A program made the position numbers and the translations under genes. Positions 1-10,915 of a DNA stretch of 64,000 bases are shown here, piece by piece (position 1 is the first letter of the stretch; every line of letters begins with the position of its first letter). The notes beneath the pieces are model-generated. The model saw only the letters and a list, made by a program, of their open reading frames with translations. It had not been told where the DNA came from and did not search any database. The DNA is from Ambrosia x helenae (taxonomy: Eukaryota; Streptophyta; Magnoliopsida; Asterales; Asteraceae). The stretch is taken from contig CM061228.1 of assembly GCA_030844895.1 (NCBI GenBank), positions 55,045,081 to 55,109,080 of the forward strand. Direction: 5' to 3'.

Positions 1-485
1 ACACATGTTAGAAAATAAACTATTACCGGTCATTTCAATGCTAACAGTTTTTATGAACCATTTCTGACATACATATTAGAAAACAATTGATTACAAAAAT
101 AATTTCTTAAGTTGATGGCCATAAAACCATTTTTAACATACTCGATAGCAATAAACGGTTAACAAAATGGTTATAAAGCTTATCAATAAATTGGTTCTGA
201 CGCCCTTTAAAACGATTACACAATCATTATAGAACTTAACAACTTATATACAATAAAAAAAATTCTAACACGCTAGTTAGAAATAAATGATCACAAAATC
301 ATTAAAATGCTTATTTATTTATATAAAAAGACCATTTCTAACACGTTCTGTAGAAATTATCGATTACAAAAATCATTGTAACATTTCGCATAAATAAACT
401 GGTTCTAACACGCTCGTTAGAAATAAATAATTACAAAAATCATTATAAGGCTTATTAGTTTATCAAAATAAACTATTTCCAACAT
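1..485. repeat. Degenerate tandem repeat, unit roughly 60-70 bp
   Basis: The phrase 'aacac..gttagaaat.aa..attacaaaa.catt' recurs about seven times with drift, each time followed by a 'aaccattt/aaactattt' segment. No coding potential was seen. A related degraded version occurs at 38200-38640. Both may be internal repeats of an old retroelement; the unit length is an estimate by eye. Confidence 0.55.
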
Positions 486-2368
486 ATCACACCTCGCCAA
501 GGCGGAAACACAGGAATGCAACTTCGAAAGATTTTCAAGCACAAGGTTTGAGCAACACATAAGATAGAACACAATTGATACCAAATACTTCAAATTGTTT
601 TACAAACTGAAATATAAATTGTGTGAAAGGCGAAAATCGTCATAACAAAACATAATTATTAAATTGTTTTCAAGACTAGACCCATGACAAAGGTACCACA
701 CTGTGCCCGCTCAAACCAATCCCTTAAGTCCCTAGGCTCCATGCAATCAATTACCTGAAAAACATGCATAAAAGGTACGTCAACATAAAGTTGGTGAGTT
801 CACAAGTTTAAATGTACATAATGTAAAGTTAGTGAAATTCGTGTATGACCAATCAAAGCTAGCTAAGCTAATGATTACTGCGCCAACCATGAGTCCCATA
901 ACTAAACCTCATTACTGTTATGCCACATGCATTGTACAATAAAGACAATGTATGAATCGTAGACAACTAGCACTCTTTTTTATGTGACAGGTTAGAGCGA
1001 CTAACCAAGAGCGGGGGTGTCAACCCAATAGATCTATTTAAGTGTTTCATGGTTACAGTTATCTAATGGTTACGGTGAGATGTATGTACAAGGACTGTTG
1101 AGCTCATGAACCGTTTGTCTCATGTTTCACATGGTAGTCATGATAGAATTCACCCCAAATGAAATATAACTAGTAATATAGCATGTTTATTCACCCAAAA
1201 TGTGAAAAATAGTAAAACGGGGCCATGAAACTCACCTGATGTCTGAGTGAATGGTCTAGCAAAGCAGAAGCTTGAATAACTATGGTCCCGACAAGGAGTT
1301 CCCTATAATGTTAAGAACGTCTTAAGTTGTTTGTAGTTTGTTATTTACCATACAAGTTGTTCACCCGATTTGTGGACCCTTGTACCATGCATACGTGGGG
1401 TCATTGTCCATACACGTGACGTTTACTACATGTCATTGTTAGTACTTTTGAAAAGTGTATGGTTTTGTAGAATCTTTGAGATTCTTGTTATATAGAAAAA
1501 TAATCAATTTTAACAAAACCGGTCCCACAAGTTATCATAGGTTACTATATATTACCCTACGTTAACATGTGTTATGAGGTTCAATAAAACATAGTGGTTT
1601 TAACATGTGTTCTTGTGTCATTATGTTAAAGACATGATTACATATGTCGGCAGCTATTTTAACATATGTTCTTATTAAACCGAAAATTCACCATCTTTAT
1701 ATGAGTTCAAAAATCGAATCTTGTATATCAAACTCGACCCCCACACATACTAATGCATGCCTATAAGTGATATTACGGGTATGTGGGTGGGTATTTTCAT
1801 ACCTTCATGCGTGTTTACATACAAATAAGAGTTTATACGATCGCATGTATGTATAGGTTATGTTCAAGTTCAAAGGTCAATTCCTAGCCTTACCCATGTC
1901 TCTATACACACACATATATACATTCTGGTGTATGTATATGAATGTATATAGGTTATTTATGTGTGTGCCTGTATGTATAGTTCTCAAATATACATGTATG
2001 CGTGTGTAGGTATAATGTGTCTAATCCAAAATATATATGTTTTATCTTATACAATGTAATGTTTAGTCAATTTCTAAGTTTATAACTCGCATGTTATTCG
2101 ATCACGACTCGGGTGAACTTTGATATTAACCGAAATATTATGGAAGTCAAATTTATGGACATGGAATCGAAAAGAGTATAAGATAACTATGACATAACAC
2201 AATGATGAACCAATACTATTATACCCGATCGAATTCCTTGGCACTCTTCACAAAATGCGGCTCCAAGAATCCTCGTGAGGCTCGCATTGGTTGGTGTATG
2301 TGGCTCGCGGTTGATAACAGTCCCAATTGAGGCTGTTTTGGCTCGACCGAAGGCAAAGAGGAAGAAGG
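486..2368 (-). mobile_element. Old Gypsy-type LTR remnant (minus orientation), right part displaced by a nested solo LTR
   Basis: The start 'tcacacctcgcc' followed by 'acctgaaaaacatg', 'ttggtgagttcacaagttt', 'ccaatagatctatt' and 'ggggc.atgaaactcacct' has the same order of landmarks as the intact Tekay-type LTR at 9566-12289, but the sequence is strongly diverged. The element was later cut by the solo LTR at 2369-5023. The stretch 5029-5290, with a TATA-like run near 5095 and an AG run, is probably its other half. No TSD was identified, so the outer limits are uncertain. Confidence 0.5.
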
Positions 2369-5023
2369 TGTGACATCTGTCACCTTCACTTTTATAATTC
2401 ATACAACTTTAGCCCTCTTGTTTTCAATTTTTTTTCCTTTCATCTATTTATTTGTTATTTCGTGCATTTTCGAAAGACTTATATTTATACGTTTAAATGT
2501 TCATTTTATAAAGTTAATGATCTTATGATTTTTTTAAAATAAAAATAATAATAATAATAATAATATATTTTTATTATTCAGATTTAAATAAAAAATCTAT
2601 GTAAAGATTCAACTTAATCAAATAAACCCATCTATTAATCTTTACATAACTCAATAACCAAACCAATTAACCTACCTTAACAGAAGTCTAAAACCCAATT
2701 TAAAGTCCACATGTGCAGCCCAAATATCAAGCCCAATTCGCAGCCCTCCCCCCCCCCCCTTTTCCTTCAACCAGATTAGCCACCAAGATCCGAATTCGAC
2801 CCGGATCCGATCCAAGCAAAACAACGCCAATCTGTTGCCTTTAAACGTCCAGATCATCTCACCCCTATCACATCTACCTTCCTGAGTTAGGATTATGCGT
2901 CATTATCTCTCATTAATCATAGCCAATTAATCGAATTTAACTCGTTTTGAACCTTCCAAATCCGAAAACTTTGAATCAGTATTTAAACTCGCATGTGAAT
3001 CAATCAAACTTGCACCCAACCTTAGAAACTAGCGAATAAGATAACCCCTCATTAACCTCTCACTATCAGGCTCTCAATTGACTAGATTTGAAGCGTTTTG
3101 GTTCGCGACTGGGTGCTCGATTTTCACAATCAATCGGTACATTTTAATCTCGATTTGTATATGCTTTACAGTCAATTTGTATCGTGGAATAAAAACCCTA
3201 TGGTTTCGTTAGTTATCTGTACCAAATTCAAGGTCAATTAGATTGATTATGGGGTTAGGGTTTATAAGGTTTAAATTGGGGATTTTTAATGTTTTAGGAT
3301 TTATATAAATTTATATCCGATCTAAATCAAACAACAAACACACACCCAGACCAGTTGGTCTAGGCATGGGTTTACACCCATCAGGTCATGGGTTCGAGTC
3401 CTAAGGGGGACCGAATCTGTTTCTTTTTATTTTATTTATGCAGCTAATGTATCAAGTAAATATTAAATCTATTTAATTATTAAAAATAGCAAACTTAGTC
3501 CAATTTTTTTATAAAAATTATCCTAGCTTTATAAAAACGTAAAGTTTATATTTTTTATTGTATTTTCTTTAAAAATATTTATTTATTATTTTTAATGTAT
3601 TTATTTAATTTAAAACATAAGTAATTCATTAAAAAATCCTTTTTGATTATTTTAATACCAATTTTTTTGTGAAATTATTTCAAACCATATAAAACCTTTT
3701 GGTAATTTTCTTTTTTGTAAAAGATTATTTTTACATATTTTTAAGATTTAATCCTATTTAATTAAATAATGTTTTAAATGAAAATAATATGAAAAATTAT
3801 TTTTCACTTATAACACATAAAAACTACTTTTATAAAATAAAAATAAAAATTTTGCACTTTATTCATATTTATTTCCTAATTATTTCATTATTAATAATTA
3901 TAAATCAATTTAAAATACTAGAATATCAAAATTATCAATTATTTTTTATCTCAGAAAAAAATTTACTTTTAATTTTTATATTTAATTGATTTGTTATTTA
4001 TTTCCACTCTTAATTCATATTTTATTCGCATAAAATCAAATATTTCAAATTCAAGTCACTTTATTATGTATAAATTTAATTATCTCACACGTCTTCATAT
4101 TTTAAAGTAATTATTAAAAGGCATTTAAGTTATAAATTTTTTTAATATTATTTAAAACTAATTAGGGTTTAATCCAAATACCCTAGAATCCCCAAATTCT
4201 AATCTATTAAAACCTAAGTGCCCAATCCTCGATACCTTAAGATTTATTCCCTCATAAATTTTCATCCCTTTAGGTTATTCCTTTGGGATCGCTATTATTT
4301 AAATCTCACTGTTCGGTAGAATCAAGCTTCTACATAAACGGTGAGTATTACCTATCCCCTTTTTCGTTTTTCACACTTTTGGGGTGATTCATGCACACTT
4401 TTATACAATTTGCACATTCACTTACATATGACTTTAGAACGATTACAATTCATATATGTGTTTAGTTTATTGTCATGCTTTGTGTTTGAACGTGAACGTA
4501 GCTTACATGTTTTATCTTAAACATCAGACATAACTTCGGTTATAGTGCTCTATCAGATGTAACTTGTTTAGCGGTACTTTATCAGACATAACATTTGTTA
4601 TGGTGCTCTATTAGACTTGACACGTGTTAAGGTGCTCAATATTACATTTGTGAACTATATACTTTAATCTTATTTGTTTGTTACATACATGTTTACATAA
4701 CGCTTTGATCTACTCGACACATGAATTGTACCTCTTTTCAAACTTATACTATATGTACAAAGCTAGGTAATGCTCACCAACATTATGTGTTGACAAAATT
4801 TATTTTCGTGCATGTTTCAGGATAAGCTTGCTTGACGCTTCACATAAGGAATTGGACTTAGATTAAATCAATCAACTATCTTTATTTTTTTATTGTGTAT
4901 TTATTTTCACATCTTGTAAAACAATATTCAATAATCAAATATTTATATTTTAGTACCATGAGCTTTTGAACAATCGTCACTATCTTGCACCTCGATGATT
5001 CCGCCATCGATTGGGGTGTTACA
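2369..5023 (+). mobile_element. Solo LTR of a Gypsy element (2.66 kb)
   Basis: It begins TGTGACATCT and ends GGGGTGTTACA. The same 5-bp target-site duplication GAAGG lies immediately outside both ends (2364-2368 and 5024-5028). The last 700 bp (from about 4340) follow the same landmark order as the LTR at 45998-47350: 'ggtgag', 'ttttggggtga', 'ctcaccaac..t.tgttgac', 'tgtttcagg', and a closing 'ccgccatcg.ttggggtgttaca'. No internal region is attached, so it is a recombination-derived solo LTR. Its sequence is AT-rich and holds no gene. It contains an (ATA)n run (about 2542-2565), a C10 run near 2749, and a tRNA-like segment. Confidence 0.85.
3343..3412 (+). repeat. tRNA-like (SINE-head-like) segment inside the solo LTR
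   Basis: 'ccagttggtctagg' resembles a Pol III A box. 'gggttcgagtcc', about 38 nt downstream, matches the B box consensus GGTTCGANTCC. No acceptor stem or cloverleaf closes, so it is not a tRNA gene. It is best read as a tRNA-derived SINE head or fragment; no A-tail or TSD was found. Confidence 0.45.
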
Positions 5024-5289
5024 GAAGGAGAGGGTATGTTGGTGTTAGTGAGTTTTTGATTATTTGTGTGTGCCAATTCTTTGGCCATTCGGCCATATAT
5101 ATAGGCTGAGAGAGAGAGAGACAGAGAGAGAGAGAGAGACAGAGAGAGAGCGAGAGTGAGAGTAGAGAGTGTAGAGGTGGAAGTTTATTATAGAAGATCA
5201 AAATGTACTGAAGATAGTATATAGATATGTATGTCGCGGGTGTGTATATGTAGAATTATATAAGTGTCTTGTCCTTGTCAATGTATAAT

Positions 5290-5290
<1 letters not shown>
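5024..5290 (-). mobile_element. Probable continuation of the old LTR, with an (AG)n tract
   Basis: This sequence was contiguous with 486-2368 before the solo LTR inserted. It holds 'ccatatatataggctg' (a TATA box if read on the minus strand) and an imperfect (AG)n tract at about 5108-5166. The small open frames here are only translations of that AG tract. Confidence 0.4.

Positions 5291-5327
<37 letters not shown>
5291..5327. repeat. (TA)n microsatellite
   Basis: A pure TA run flanks the left end of the TIR element that follows. Similar TA runs lie at 6436-6478, 6892-6916, 8071-8101, 27178-27218 and 27600-27627, each abutting the end of a fold-back element. Confidence 0.9.
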
Positions 5328-5331
<4 letters not shown>

Positions 5332-6433
5332 CAAGATCCTGTACAAAGTGTTTTTTTTGTGAGAAATGTGAGAAGGTGTTTTAGCCATTAGATGATCTTA
5401 ATCAATGGTTTAGATTTAATGAGTGGCATTTTTGTAATTAATGTTTAATTATTAATAATAAAATACAATGCTCAAGGGTGTAATTGTAATTTGCTTATCA
5501 CATTTAAAGAGCCAGATGAAAGAGAATGAGAGAAACTACTTGAATTGCTAGAATCTCGGCCAATTATTAACAAAAACAATTGTCCGTATTTTAAGCAATA
5601 AATCTCTCACTTTAAATACAACTTTCATTCAAATTCATCTATATTGACCTATGGAGTATTAAAATTATATTAAACTTCTACTATTATATATCTTATTAAC
5701 TTCAAACGTATTATTGTGATGCATAGTAATAAATTATTGTTTCAGTGACGATCGGTTAGACTTGGTAACAGACATATAATATCGCTTAAAATATAATTCA
5801 CAAACTAAATTAGTCAACAAAGATTTGGTATTATATACAAACATGACTGTGTTTTTTATGCTTTGGTGTAAAATCATAAACATATTGCTATATGGTAAGT
5901 ATATAAAAACACTGATGTATCATAAAACACAAAAGACTAAGAAAACACTGTTGTATCGTAAAACACTATACTACACTGTTGTATCATAAAACACTATAGT
6001 ACACTGCTGTATCGTAAAACACTATACTACAATGCTGTAAAATCACAAAAAAAAAAACATAAAAACACTGTTGTATCGTAAAACACAGTATGGACAGTTT
6101 TGAAAAAAATATAAAACACATTAATATGAATTGACTCGGATAAAATACAACAATATGATATTTGACTGATCGATGTAATTGAATATGAGTTAGAATTCAT
6201 GAATACTAATTCTTTATAAAAGCTTCAGTAAAAATTGTTTTAATCAAAACAAAAATCCGTATTATTGCTCATAATTAAGAATGTAATTAATTAGATATAT
6301 ATCTACTAAAAATAAGATTATCAATACAAATTACAATGATGCCCTTTTAATTAAAAAAATAGGTTGCCACGTGTCACTCTATGATAGGTTCTCACACTTC
6401 TCACAAATAATAGGTTTTGTACATGATCCTAAA

Positions 6434-6436
<3 letters not shown>
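5328..6436. mobile_element. TIR/fold-back MITE-like element, about 1.1 kb, in (TA)n
   Basis: The left end 'agggtcaagatcctgtacaaa' and the right end 'tttgtacatgatcctaaacct' are inverted repeats. The inner part of the left arm (5360-5380) reads 'gtgagaaatgtgagaag', and the right arm (6390-6410) reads 'ctcacacttctcac'. There is no transposase. The core carries a short tandem repeat (5905-6090). The flanks are TA runs, so no TSD can be resolved. Confidence 0.65.
5905..6090. repeat. Short tandem repeat 'aaacactgttgtatcgtaaa'
   Basis: There are about six imperfect copies of a 26-32 bp unit built on 'acactg.tgtatc.taaaacac', some with 'tatactac' spacers. It lies inside the 5.3-6.4 kb element and shows no coding potential. 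Confidence 0.75.
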
Positions 6437-6478
<42 letters not shown>

Positions 6479-6887
6479 TAGGGGAGGGTTATCTTGAGAA
6501 CGCTAAATATCGTGAGAACCGTGAGAACAAGTAAAAAAATCAATCAAAATCAATTTTTTTTTTAATACAAACCTCATTATAATCAAAATACAACATTAAT
6601 AAATAATTTTTCTTTCCAAATAATACATCTTATCTTGCAAAAACACTTTCAAATTAACTTTTTACACATGTGTAAATGAAACAATTTACACATGTATAAA
6701 CAGTAAATTTACACATGTGTAAAAACAATTTATTTTCGTATACGTTTGAGTTTTTACGCGTAAATTGTGTTTTTGGGATTGTATTTTAATAATAAAGACA
6801 AGTGTAAAAAGAAATTTTGAATTTGAATGGTTTTAGATGCCGTTCTCACGGTTCGCACGAAATATAGGTGTTCTCAAATTAACTTTC

Positions 6888-6891
<4 letters not shown>
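6479..6891. mobile_element. Fold-back MITE, about 413 bp (copy 1)
   Basis: The left end 'taggggagggttatcttgag' pairs with the right end 'aaattaactttccccta'. The subterminal 'cgtgagaaccgtgagaac' pairs with 'gttctcacggttcgcacg'. Several 'acacatgtgtaaa' palindromes occur in the core. It is flanked on both sides by (TA)n. An inverted copy of the same family lies at 7201-8070. Confidence 0.75.
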
Positions 6892-6916
<25 letters not shown>

Positions 6917-6921
<5 letters not shown>

Positions 6922-7200
6922 GAGAGTTCAAATGAGAAGAAAATGTTTTGTAAGAAAAAAAAGAACAAATTCTAACCAATAGGAAGCTTTCATTTAATAA
7001 TTGTATTGAATGTTAAATTAATTATTATTATTTTGTAACCCCCTTTAAACTAGTTAAATAAATGAAAGTTATAATTTATTTTTATAATATATTCTTCCAA
7101 AGCAACCCTTATTTAGAGTGAAGGATAATTTCGATATGTGTAAGGTGAATTTTTATATGTGTAGGATACATGTATGATAATCTCGATATGTGTAGGATAA
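6917..7200. mobile_element. Fragment of a second MITE family
   Basis: It starts at a TA run with 'gtggagagttcaaatgagaag' and has no matching right terminus before copy 2 of the neighbouring family begins. A short repeat 'tcgatatgtgtaggata' occurs at 7130-7200. No gene is present. Confidence 0.4.
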
Positions 7201-8067
7201 ACCTATATTTCGTGCGAACCGTAAGAACGGCATCTAAAACCATTTAAATTCAAAAAAAAAAATTACACTTGTCTTGATTACTAAAATACAATCTCAAAAA
7301 CACAATTTACACGTAAAAATTCAAATGTATATGAAAATAATTTGTTTTACACATGTGTAAAATTACTGTTTATACTTTTGTAAACTGTTTCATTTACACA
7401 TGTGTAAAAACTTAATTTGAAAGTGCTTTTGCAAGAAAGGATGAATTATTTGGAAAGAAAATTCATTTATTAATGTTGTATGTTTATTATAATGAGCAGG
7501 GCCGTCTCCAAGAATGCTAAAAAAAACTTGGGCCTCGGGCGAAAAAAAAAATTTGGGCCCAATATTTTGTAAAGAGGAATGAATTTAAATTTTTTTTTAA
7601 TATGGTGCTAGATAAAAATATTAATTAACATATTTTAAATTTTAAAATAATTAATAGTTCACTAACATTTAAAAAATGTCAGAGGAAAATAAGGAAAAGA
7701 TATTAATTAACATATTTGAAATTTTAAGATAATATAGATATAGATTTTTATTTAAAAATACAAAATAAATAAATTTAAAAGAAAGCTTCACATGATGCCA
7801 CATGACACATTCATTGAATACCACCTCATACAAACTTAATTCTTTTATTATAAGTTATGGATACATATAGAACTTCATATATATGTGTATATCTTTAAAA
7901 AAAGTTTGGCCCCATTTGTGGGTCGGGCCCTGAGCCGGTGACCACCCGGCCCATGCTCAGGGCCAGCCCTGATAATGAGGTCTATATTAAAAAAATTTGA
8001 TTTTAATTGATTTTTTTTACTTGGTCTCACGGTTCTCACAATATTTAGCATTCTCAAGATAACCCTC

Positions 8068-8070
<3 letters not shown>
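7201..8070. mobile_element. Inverted copy of the 413-bp MITE, interrupted by an hAT element
   Basis: Read on the minus strand, this repeats 6479-6891: it ends 'attctcaagataaccctccca' and starts 'acctatatttcgtgcgaaccg'. Its outer left tip (about 25 bp) is missing. The core 'acacatgtgtaaa' elements are shared. A 475-bp hAT insertion plus an 8-bp duplication accounts for the extra length. Confidence 0.7.
7497..7971. mobile_element. Non-autonomous hAT element (475 bp)
   Basis: The termini 'cagggccgtctcc' and 'gggccagccctg' are imperfect inverted repeats. The 8-bp target duplication ATAATGAG is exact at 7489-7496 and 7972-7979, the TSD length typical of hAT. There is no transposase reading frame. 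Confidence 0.88.
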
Positions 8071-8101
<31 letters not shown>

Positions 8102-8106
<5 letters not shown>

Positions 8107-8202
8107 GGGGTTCCTGTACAAATGACATTTTTCGTACAAAGTGTGAGAAGTCTATATAGGCCTCGTGTTTTAAATTTTAGGCATGATATTTTATATTCTT
8201 TC
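8102..8202. mobile_element. Left arm of a MITE split by the outer retrotransposon
   Basis: 'ggttcctgtacaaatgacat' and 'cgtacaaagtgtgagaagtc' are the inverted complement of the sequence at about 27100-27178. The two arms together form one fold-back element interrupted by 18.8 kb. The original MITE would be only about 300 bp. Confidence 0.75.
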
Positions 8203-8472
8203 TGTGACACCCCAGGAAAATCCCACATCGGCCGTGGCCAGGAGAGATCCTTGGTTCATAAGTAATGTCTTGCCTCTTAAATCACCAACGCGTTTTGGGG
8301 CTTAATGTTAGTGGATGAGAGGAGAACTCCACAGTTAAGCGTGCCCAGGTGGGAGAAATTTCAGGATGGGTGACCTCCTGGGAAGTCTCCACTTGGGCAA
8401 CCAAAAACAAATCTGTGAGCTCTGGATGGGCAAAGCGGACAATATTGGTGATGAGAGGGGCAGGGTGTTACA
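8203..8472 (+). repeat. Cassandra-type LTR (270 bp) acting as the 5' end of the outer element
   Basis: It starts TGTGACACCCCAGG, has the 'cccacatcgg' motif near its start, contains a 5S rRNA-like domain, ends GGGTGTTACA, and is followed by a tRNA-Met primer-binding site. Length, 5S domain and PBS type fit the known Cassandra TRIM family (LTRs of about 240-350 bp). It does not resemble the 2.73-kb LTR at the element's other end. Confidence 0.75.
8318..8400 (+). promoter_or_regulatory. 5S rRNA-derived Pol III promoter domain
   Basis: 'agaactcc' plus 'agttaagcgtgc' (8323-8344) matches the A-box region of plant 5S rRNA. The 25 bases at 8363-8387, starting 'aggatgggtgacctcc', match the C-box region without a mismatch as I remember the plant 5S sequence. 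The segment between them is diverged, and the first 45 or so bases and the end of 5S are absent or unrecognisable. It is therefore a 5S-derived promoter, as in Cassandra LTRs, and not a 5S gene. Confidence 0.8.
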
Positions 8473-8474
8473 GA

Positions 8475-8488
8475 TTGGTATCAGAGCC
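8475..8488 (+). other. Primer-binding site (initiator tRNA-Met) of the outer element
   Basis: TGGTATCAGAGCCA lies two bases after the LTR end. It is complementary to the 3' end of initiator tRNA-Met. The following leader ('aatggttatagtgaactagg..') matches the leader of the inner Tekay-type element, not a Cassandra interior. Confidence 0.85.
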
Positions 8489-9029
8489 AATGGTTATAGT
8501 GAACTAGGACTGCATGTAGAGTCTAGACTATAGCCGAGTCGCACACACTAGACGATCACTTAGTACTAAACATTATGGTGGTTTACGTATGGTCTTGTCG
8601 GGGTGTCTCTAAATCATTTGGTCTTTCTACGTTACATCATCCGTTCTATCTTAGGTTGGATTACTTGCTTTCTAGGCAGTGTAGTATATTGGGGTAACTC
8701 GTATACTCTTGAGATTTGTCCAAGGCTCGGATATCTCCCTTCTATACTCCAATAGAAACACTTGCCATAAACTACCGTAGTATTACGGTGTATAGCTAAG
8801 AGTCTATGTTCGGTGATTCGAACTTTGAACTAGGAGAACACTTGGAGGACCATGTAGAGCGGTTTATCATTTTGGGTGCACACAAAATCATAAACCGAAA
8901 TGCATGGAAGCCCTGGTGAGCTCTGGGTTTGAAGGGATAGTCCTGGATTGGATCTAGCTTTGATCTTGCGAACGCTAGTGGTTACCATTAGCTGTGAAAC
9001 TAAATTTTCTCGTCCTTTTTGTCGGAATC

Positions 9030-9560
9030 ATGTCTGGAGTGCGAGGAGGACGTGGAGGTGGCCGCGCTGGTGGGCGTGGTGGTGGCGGTCGTGGTGGTGG
9101 TGGTCGTGGAGGTGTGGAACCTCAAGATGACCGGGTCAGAGATTGAGAAGTATACTGTGAGGCGTAATGAGTTGGCAGTGCTGTGTCCCGATCTGCATGT
9201 GCCAGAATACAGGAGGATTGAGCACTATATCTCGGGGTTGGTGCCAGAAATCGCAGGATTGGTAGCTGCGGGAAATCATCCTACATACTCAGAGGTGGTC
9301 CGATCGGCTCATAGGATGACCAACTTAAAGGTGAATGAGGGTATTTTGCCTGCTAAGGGTTCGACTGTCAAGGCCCAGAGAACAACAAGCGTAAGTGGGA
9401 AAATGAAGGAAAGGATCTGGGCCAGCACAGCAGGGTAAGAGGTTCGATAATGGGGGTTCTTCTTCTTCGGGTAACAAGCAGGGTGGTTATGCGGGGAAAC
9501 TGCCCAAATGTAACAAGTGTGGATGTCATCATCAAGGGAACTGCGACAGTAACCGTTGTC
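9030..9560 (+). pseudogene. Outer element gag, N-terminal part, internally deleted
   Basis: The Gly/Arg-rich start (MSGVRGGRGGGRAGGRGG) is joined directly to a mid-gag segment, VWNLKMTGSEIEKYTVRRN, and on to GLVPEIAGLV and SEVVRSAHRMTNLKV. Compared with the inner element, roughly 130 codons are missing between them and the reading frame shifts at the junction. The segment runs into a CCHC-type zinc region (CNKCGCHHQGNCD) before being cut by the inner element at 9565. It continues at 20460. Confidence 0.8.
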
Positions 9561-9565
9561 ATCGC
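9561..9565. repeat. Target-site duplication ATCGC of the inner element (left)
   Basis: ATCGC at 9561-9565 is repeated at 20455-20459. Removing the inner element plus one copy rejoins the outer gag zinc-knuckle codons (..NRCHRC / CQRIGHFAKDC..). Confidence 0.95.
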
Positions 9566-10756
9566 TGTCACACCCTCAAATTCCACGTGCGGGGTTTTAC
9601 CGCGAGGCGCGTGACACACCAGGATCTCAGTCAACGATCACCATAAACATACAACAAACATGCATTCATAATTATATTTAAAACCCAAAATATCATGCTT
9701 TGAGCTGTAAACCAGCAGCGGAAGCATTCTTGTTTACAACCAAAAGACATATCATTGTTTACAAAGACATTGTTTAATATGTTTCAAAATAATAGACGCC
9801 GTGCATGACCTCGTGCGCCTAGTCCGATAACCGCTACCTTAGCGACCTGAGAAAACATGCCAAAAATGTCAACATATAATGCTGGTGAGTTCACAGGTTT
9901 TCTTTTATAAAGTGTTGTCACAAGTTTTACAAAGATCATTCCCGTTAATACTATGTCATGAGAACGTTAGCTAGACGTTAAGTGTTTTTACTACTACGGT
10001 TGGGAACCCATTACTAAACGTTTTCAAAAGTTGATACCAGCCCAGATTGACTGGGCTACCGATGCCTCGGTAACCCGATAGGTAGAGACAATATGCACCT
10101 GCCCGGCCCGCCGTCGAGTGGGGTTTGTGAGGCCCAATAGATCTATCCACATTTCCCTCGTTGTGCGTGCCAGCACATTCATGGTTTCCCCCTGGGACTT
10201 TCCATAAAAGCCGTATAGTAACATAAAGTGCCCATAGTATAACATGACCTTTAAATAGTTCGTACAAAGCATGTTTCTCCCCCCAAAAGTAAAACAGTAA
10301 AAGTGGGGCTGTGAAACTCACCTTGGTTTGCGTTACTTGAAAATAGTTAAGTGATTATGTTATGATAGCCCCAGATAGCGGCGACCTATCATAAGATGCG
10401 TATAAGTATTGGACTAATAACCCGCAGGCTAACTAGTCCCCGAATGTCCAGACCGTGACCATAAACGTTTGAAAACACCTTTAACTGTTAAACCGACCGT
10501 GCCAGACAAGACCCGACATCCCATTGGTGACCCGACATCCCACGTGTTAGATAAATGCAAGACATCATGCAACATATGCAATTAAACACCTAGCACGCGC
10601 AACAATTCACCTAGTCTAGCATAATGTCCAATTAACGCATAAACAGGTCCGAACACGTCTTACTAAGTCATTGGGTGTATCCCGGGGTTCCTAACATGTT
10701 CCTAGGTGTCAAATCGTGTTCCGGGATGTCAAAACGCGTTCACGACAGCAGTACAT

Positions 10757-10915
10757 GCGATTAGGAAGGTTACACGCGAGTAGGCATTAGCCTATAGGCG
10801 ATTAGGGGCCTAATCGCCTGATGTATCAGGCGAGTAGGGTCCCAATCGCCCCTAAATCTGCATAATCGCCCTTAGCTCAGGCGATTAGGATGTCTAATCG
10901 CCTGCAGCTGCTGTA
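10757..10915. repeat. Cluster of palindromic GCGA(T/G)TAG half-sites, transcribed part of the LTR
   Basis: At least seven copies of 'gcgattag' or 'gcgagtag', or their complements, occur in about 155 bp, arranged partly as inverted pairs (for example 'aggcgattag..ctaatcgcct' at 10797-10823 and 10876-10907). The same cluster is in the other LTR at about 18921-19079. Confidence 0.8.

Noticed and set aside
5019..5201. A Leu/Ser-rich small protein
   Set aside because: It is a translation of the AG/CT microsatellite.
8318..8400. A functional 5S rRNA gene
   Set aside because: Only the internal promoter blocks match; the first part and the 3' end of 5S are absent, and it sits inside an LTR.
9019..9438. 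A 139-residue protein with a Val-rich start
   Set aside because: The start is a wrong-frame reading of the Gly/Arg-coding GGTGGTC run; only the downstream part is gag, so it is a deletion product.
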